DNA from: Betaproteobacteria bacterium
GTDB lineage: Bacteria; Pseudomonadota; Gammaproteobacteria; Burkholderiales; SG8-41
DNA: 64,000 nucleotides
Direction of reading: 5' to 3'
NCBI GenBank assembly: GCA_016868035.1
Contig: VGID01000001.1
Span: 1 to 64,000 of the forward strand
In this document: positions 60,597 to 64,000 of the stretch, one piece after another
How positions within the stretch are numbered: position 1 is the stretch's first letter
How the letters are laid out: each line of letters starts with the position of its first letter
The notes under the pieces: model-generated
Told to the model about the DNA's origin: nothing
Database searches by the model: none
What the model saw: the letters and a program-made list of their open reading frames with translations, nothing else
Translations under genes and position numbers: made by a program

Positions 60597-60977
60597 ATGA
60601 ACAGACAGGAGTCCCCGGAAACAGGCTTGAAATACCGGCTCGCGGTGGCCTTCGTTTCGGCAGCCGCCGCTGCGGCAACGTTGCTGCTCCTGCCATTGCT
60701 CGTGGCTTACGCGCTCATGGAAGGCACCGACTACGTCATTCTTGACGGATATGCGCTCGTGTTCTCCTGGTACGGCATCGCAGCCGTCGCCGCGTTCGCC
60801 GTCGCGGGCTTTATCCTGAGCGGCGAGCGCACCGCGAACCTTTTCGGCTTCGTCTGGTTCACGCATCCCGTCTGGTCGCGGTTTGACGCCTGGCTCAAGC
60901 AGCGCCCGACGCTGGCAATTTTCGTGATGCTCGCGTTGATGGTCCTCGCAGTGTGGCTGTACGTGCCCCGTCCCTGA
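60597..60977 (+). CDS. Small membrane protein of unknown function
   Basis: A 126-residue protein with three predicted helices ('LLLLPLLVAYALM', 'YGIAAVAAFAVAGFILSG', 'LAIFVMLALMVLAVWLYV'). The ATG at 60597 is accepted although its ribosome-binding site is weak. Family not recognised. Convergent with the PPOX-like gene at 61045. Confidence 0.65.
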   Translation: MNRQESPETGLKYRLAVAFVSAAAAAATLLLLPLLVAYALMEGTDYVILDGYALVFSWYGIAAVAAFAVAGFILSGERTANLFGFVWFTHPVWSRFDAWLKQRPTLAIFVMLALMVLAVWLYVPRP

Positions 60978-61044
60978 CCGGGGAAGCAGCAGCGGCGCCA
61001 GGGCCAACGAGCAAACAGGGGATAGCTCAGCCCGTCCCCTGTGA

Positions 61045-61674
61045 TCAGTAAAGCGCCCCCTTCAAGCGCTCGTACAGCCCCTTGTCGTATTCCTTTCCGT
61101 CGAACCGCGCGTGCGTGATATCCGAGACGATCGTGCCGAGGCTCGGCAGGCTGCTGCGCTCGATGTGGCGGGCCGGGTCCCATAGCTTCGAGCGGAAGAT
61201 CGCGCGGGCGCACTGGAAGAAAACGGTATCGACGCGGACCACGAGCACCGAGCGCGGTAGCTTGCCCTCGACGCGGAAGCGCTCGAGCAATGCCGGATCG
61301 GTGGAAATTTCCGCGCGCCCGTTGACGCGCAGCGTCTCGCCGATGCCCGGGATCAGGAACAGCAGCGCGACGCGCGGATTGGCGACGATGTTGCGCATGC
61401 TGTCCACGCGGTTGTTGCCGCGCCGGTCGGGGATCAACAGCGTTTTCTCGTCTTCGACCGCCACGAACCCCGGCGCATCGCCGCGGGGAGACACGTCCAT
61501 GCTGTCCGGGCCGCCGCTGGCGAGCACGAAGAACGGCGAGGCGGCAATCATGCTCTGATAATGCGGATGGAGGTAGTCGATCTCCTTCTCGACGGCGGCG
61601 CCCGAAGGCGCGCCGTAGAGCTTCTCGAGAGTTTCAGTGTCGGCGATCCGGTGCGCTTCGCTTACGGTGATCAT
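61045..61674 (-). CDS. Pyridoxamine 5'-phosphate oxidase-like FMN protein
   Basis: A 209-residue split-barrel flavin-binding protein: 'SPFFVLASGGPDSMDVSPRG', 'LLIPDRRGNNRVDSMRNIVA', 'VALLFLIPGIGETLRVNGRA', 'FFQCARAIFRSKLW'. It matches MSMEG_1061-type/PPOX-family proteins rather than true PdxH. An FMN-dependent redox role is likely; the substrate is unknown. Confidence 0.9.
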   Translation of the reverse strand: MITVSEAHRIADTETLEKLYGAPSGAAVEKEIDYLHPHYQSMIAASPFFVLASGGPDSMDVSPRGDAPGFVAVEDEKTLLIPDRRGNNRVDSMRNIVANPRVALLFLIPGIGETLRVNGRAEISTDPALLERFRVEGKLPRSVLVVRVDTVFFQCARAIFRSKLWDPARHIERSSLPSLGTIVSDITHARFDGKEYDKGLYERLKGALY

Positions 61675-61700
61675 GGCTATGCCCTCCCTGCGCGCGCCGG

Positions 61701-62693
61701 CTATTCCACCTTGATGTTCGCGTCGCGGATGATTTTCGCCCAGCGCGCCCGGTCCTCGCGGATGAACCTGACGAACTCGGCGCGCGAGGGGCTGCCGCCG
61801 GGCTCGATGCCGACGGCGTTCTGGCGCCGCTTCACCTCGGCATCCTGCATCGCCTTGTTGATCTCGACGAACAGGCGATCGGCGACCGCCCGCGGCGTTT
61901 TCGCCGGCACGAACATCCCGTTCCAGTTGCTCGCGCCGAATCCGGGGATGACCTCGCTCAACGCGGGAAGGTCGGCGAGCAGCGGCTGGCGCTGCGGCGT
62001 GGTCACCGCGATGGTGCGAAGCCTGCCGCCGCGCACGTGCGGCACGGCGGTGACGTAGGTCGCGAACATGAGCTGGATGTCGCCCGACACCATGTCGATC
62101 AGCGCGGGGCCGCCGCCCTTGTACGGCACGTGCGTCATCTTGAGGCCGGTCTCGCGCTGGAAGAACTCGCCGACGAGATGATCGAACTGCCCGGGCCCGG
62201 AGCTGCCGAAGCGCATATCCGTCCCGCGGGCCTTCGCCCAGTCGATGAATTGCCTGGGATTGGCGCCGCCGCCGGCAGGAGGGACCACCATCACGTTGAT
62301 GATCTCCGCCACGCGCGTGACCGGGAGGAAATCCCGCTCCGGATCGTACGGCAGCTTCTTGTACAGCGAAGGGCTGATCGCGAGCGGGCCCACGCCCCCG
62401 ACGAGCAGCGTGTGGCCGTCGGGCTCGGCCCTCGCCAGCATCTCGGTCGCGAGCCGGCCGGCGGCGCCGGGCCGGTTGTCGACCACCACCGGCTGTCCCA
62501 ATTCCGCGGCAAGCCGCTCGCCCAGGCTGCGGCCGATGGTATCGGCGGCGCCGGCCGCCGGGAACGGAATGAGAATGCGGATCGGGCGCACCGGATAGGT
62601 GCCCTGCGCGGATGCCGGCGGCCAGCCAACGGCCGTCGCCATGACCAGCATTACCAGTACAAAAGCGCTGCAGATTTTGCTGTTCATCGTCAT
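61701..62693 (-). CDS. Bug-family periplasmic receptor
   Basis: A 330-residue receptor; signal peptide 'ICSAFVLVMLVMATAVG', cleavage near PASAQ. Ligand loop LIPFPAAGAADTIGRS (Ala-Ala-Gly-Ala-Ala-Asp). 'VDNRPGAAGRLATEMLARA', 'YDPERDFLPVTRVAEI' and 'THVPYKGGGPALIDMVSGD' follow. The alcohol dehydrogenase (62704) ends ten bases upstream of its start, so the two are in one operon and the imported compound may feed that enzyme. Confidence 0.94.
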   Translation of the reverse strand: MTMNSKICSAFVLVMLVMATAVGWPPASAQGTYPVRPIRILIPFPAAGAADTIGRSLGERLAAELGQPVVVDNRPGAAGRLATEMLARAEPDGHTLLVGGVGPLAISPSLYKKLPYDPERDFLPVTRVAEIINVMVVPPAGGGANPRQFIDWAKARGTDMRFGSSGPGQFDHLVGEFFQRETGLKMTHVPYKGGGPALIDMVSGDIQLMFATYVTAVPHVRGGRLRTIAVTTPQRQPLLADLPALSEVIPGFGASNWNGMFVPAKTPRAVADRLFVEINKAMQDAEVKRRQNAVGIEPGGSPSRAEFVRFIREDRARWAKIIRDANIKVE

Positions 62694-62703
62694 TGCCTCC
62701 TCA

Positions 62704-63747
62704 TTATCCCCGGGCGCCCGCCCACGGATGTAGCACGATTTTATGCGCTTCCACGCTGCGAGCCTCGAGCAGGCGCAGCGCCTCCTCGGCCCGCTCGAGC
62801 GGAATGCGGTGGCTGATGTAGCGCTGCGGATCGATCTTGCCGGTCGCGACGAGCTCGATGCACGGCGCGAACGCCTGGAAGTTGCCGCGCGAAAAATTGA
62901 GGTCGATCTCGCGGTCCTTGAGATAGGCGATCGGGATGGTCGCCTTGTTCTCCGGGAAGGTGCCGACGACGGTGATGCGCCCGCCGCGCTTCACCATGGC
63001 GGCGGCGTCGGCAACCGTGCGTTCCTGGAAGCCGCCGACACATTCGACGACCCTGTCGAAGCCGCGCCCGCCGGTAGCGGCGAGCGCGCGCTCGCGCAAG
63101 TCGCCCGCGCCCGCGTTCATCGCCTGCGATATGCCGAGTTTCTTCGCGAGGGCGATACGGTATTCCAGCAGGTCCAGTATCGTCACATCGGCGCCCATCG
63201 ACTGCGCGATCAACGCCGCGCCCAGTCCGATCGGCCCGGCGCCGATCACCGCGATTTTTTCGCCCGCGCGCGGCTGCACGCGATGCACCACCGCGTGGTA
63301 GCTGATGCCCAGCACCTGCACCGCGGAAGCCTGGTCGAAGCTCACGTTTTCCGGCAGCGGATAGACGTTGAAACCGGGCACCACCGCGTACTCCGCGTAC
63401 GCGCCGTCGCGGTCAAACCCCATCGTACGGAGCTCATCGCAGATGTTCGAGCGCCCCTCGCGGCACGGACCGCACTTGCCGCACGGGAGATCGATGTCGC
63501 AGCACACGCGCTGCCCCACGGAAAAACGGCCCGCGCGCTTGCCGAGCGCCACGATCTCGCCGGAAAACTCGTGCCCCAGTATGCGCGGGAAGGTGAGGCG
63601 CGGATGCTTGCCGTGGAACGCGTGCAGGTCGGAGCCGCAGATCGAGCAGGCGTGGACCTTCACGATGACCTCGCCCGGGCCCGGCGCGGGGTCGGAAACG
63701 GTCTCGGAGCGCAGATCGCCTCCGCCGTGCAGGACCATCGCTTTCAT
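62704..63747 (-). CDS. Zinc-dependent medium-chain alcohol dehydrogenase
   Basis: A 347-residue MDR enzyme. Catalytic zinc ligands: Cys in HACSICGSDLHAF and the His-Glu of ILGHEFSGEI. Structural zinc cysteines: 'CCDIDLPCGKCGPCREGRSN'. The NAD(P) motif is VIGAGPIGLGAALIA. It resembles sorbitol/threonine-dehydrogenase-like enzymes that oxidise polyols or hydroxy acids. First gene of an operon with the Bug receptor downstream; the gap upstream leads to the partial dioxygenase gene. Confidence 0.94.
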   Translation of the reverse strand: MKAMVLHGGGDLRSETVSDPAPGPGEVIVKVHACSICGSDLHAFHGKHPRLTFPRILGHEFSGEIVALGKRAGRFSVGQRVCCDIDLPCGKCGPCREGRSNICDELRTMGFDRDGAYAEYAVVPGFNVYPLPENVSFDQASAVQVLGISYHAVVHRVQPRAGEKIAVIGAGPIGLGAALIAQSMGADVTILDLLEYRIALAKKLGISQAMNAGAGDLRERALAATGGRGFDRVVECVGGFQERTVADAAAMVKRGGRITVVGTFPENKATIPIAYLKDREIDLNFSRGNFQAFAPCIELVATGKIDPQRYISHRIPLERAEEALRLLEARSVEAHKIVLHPWAGARG

Positions 63748-63846
63748 GCCTGGGACCGGATGACTACGTGACCGAGCATCCCGATGCCGCGCCCGGCGAT
63801 GCGGATGATCGGTCGCCCGGGCGCCCCTGGACAGCGTACTCGATCC

Positions 63847-64000
63847 TCATCCCGTCGTCGCCGCCCCGGCTTTGACGGGAATGCCGCCTTCGTGGACCCA
63901 TCGATAGCGGCCCGCAACGGAATCCGCAAGCGGCCTGCGGCGGTCGTCAGAAACCGCGATCCACATGCGCAGCAGATGGCGCTCGCGCCCGGGTTCCGGG
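63847..64000 (-). CDS. TauD/TfdA-like dioxygenase, C-terminus only (runs off right edge)
   Basis: The last ~50 codons are visible: 'ERHLLRMWIAVSDDRRRPLA' followed by 'YRWVHEGGIPVKAG' and a stop at 63847-63849. The RHLLRMW segment matches the C-terminal part of Fe(II)/2-oxoglutarate-dependent TauD/TfdA oxygenases, in which this arginine binds 2-oxoglutarate. Most of the enzyme is outside the window. It may belong to the same operon as the alcohol dehydrogenase. Confidence 0.6.
   Translation of the reverse strand, partial: PEPGRERHLLRMWIAVSDDRRRPLADSVAGRYRWVHEGGIPVKAGAATTG

Overview
The window comes from a high-GC proteobacterium, most likely a betaproteobacterium of the Burkholderiales type. 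The evidence is the block rpsU-yqeY-dnaG-rpoD, with tsaD divergent from it and plsY, folB and xerD beyond, an RpoD with a long Lys/Ala-rich N-terminus, and ten full-length or interrupted Bug-type (TctC-like) periplasmic receptors plus a Bug fragment. No species can be named from the sequence alone.

Layout. 1-1900: end of a secreted protein, a carboxymuconolactone-decarboxylase-like protein, an atypical SDR and a small exported coiled-coil protein. 1965-5450: a membrane Ser/Thr kinase with an extracytoplasmic sensor, then a GcvA-like LysR regulator. 5500-5900: tRNA-Ile2(CAU) followed by a 100-bp-period array of degenerate partial tRNA copies. 5948-15276: housekeeping (rpoD, dnaG, yqeY, rpsU, tsaD, plsY, folB, a small conserved protein, xerD, ogt). 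15283-18578: TRAP-TAXI transporter (fused permease plus receptor). 18955-31818: catabolic and transport genes (enolase-superfamily enzyme, Bug receptor, aldo-keto reductase, ankyrin protein, M16 peptidase, 2-hydroxyacid dehydrogenase, FMN alpha-hydroxyacid dehydrogenase, a solute-binding protein without a signal peptide, MFS exporter). 32113-44007: a two-gene unknown operon, a cold-shock protein, a triple-RidA protein, a Bug-RidA operon, an OsmC-like gene with an internal TGA, and hydrolases. 44112-63747: more Bug receptors among amidases, a maleate-isomerase-like enzyme, a peroxiredoxin-like gene with an internal TGA, a PPOX-fold protein and an alcohol dehydrogenase. A TauD/TfdA-like C-terminus runs off the right edge.

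Main discoveries. (1) Two thiol-peroxidase-type genes, OsmC-like (36553-37113) and peroxiredoxin-like (49098-49757), each have a single in-frame TGA exactly where the redox-active Cys should be. Each has a candidate bacterial SECIS hairpin whose apical loop starts 19 nt after the TGA. They are best read as selenoproteins, not broken genes. (2) Almost every intergenic gap in the accessory part carries tandem repeats with different sequences but always a 7-bp period. These are often arranged as two inverted arms, in one case a perfect 30-bp inverted repeat. One array lies inside tsaD and others supply start or stop codons. (3) A 100-bp tandem array derived from tRNA-Ile2 lies downstream of that tRNA. 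(4) A 204-bp MITE-like element with an apparent 3-bp target duplication interrupts a Bug gene, and a near-identical 3' fragment of that same gene lies 5.6 kb away.

The genes fit a lifestyle of scavenging many organic acids: Bug, TAXI and ABC-type receptors feed oxidoreductases, amidases, decarboxylases and hydrolases. Selenium-dependent peroxide defence and RidA-type enamine handling accompany them. No CRISPR array, rRNA operon or full transposase gene is visible.
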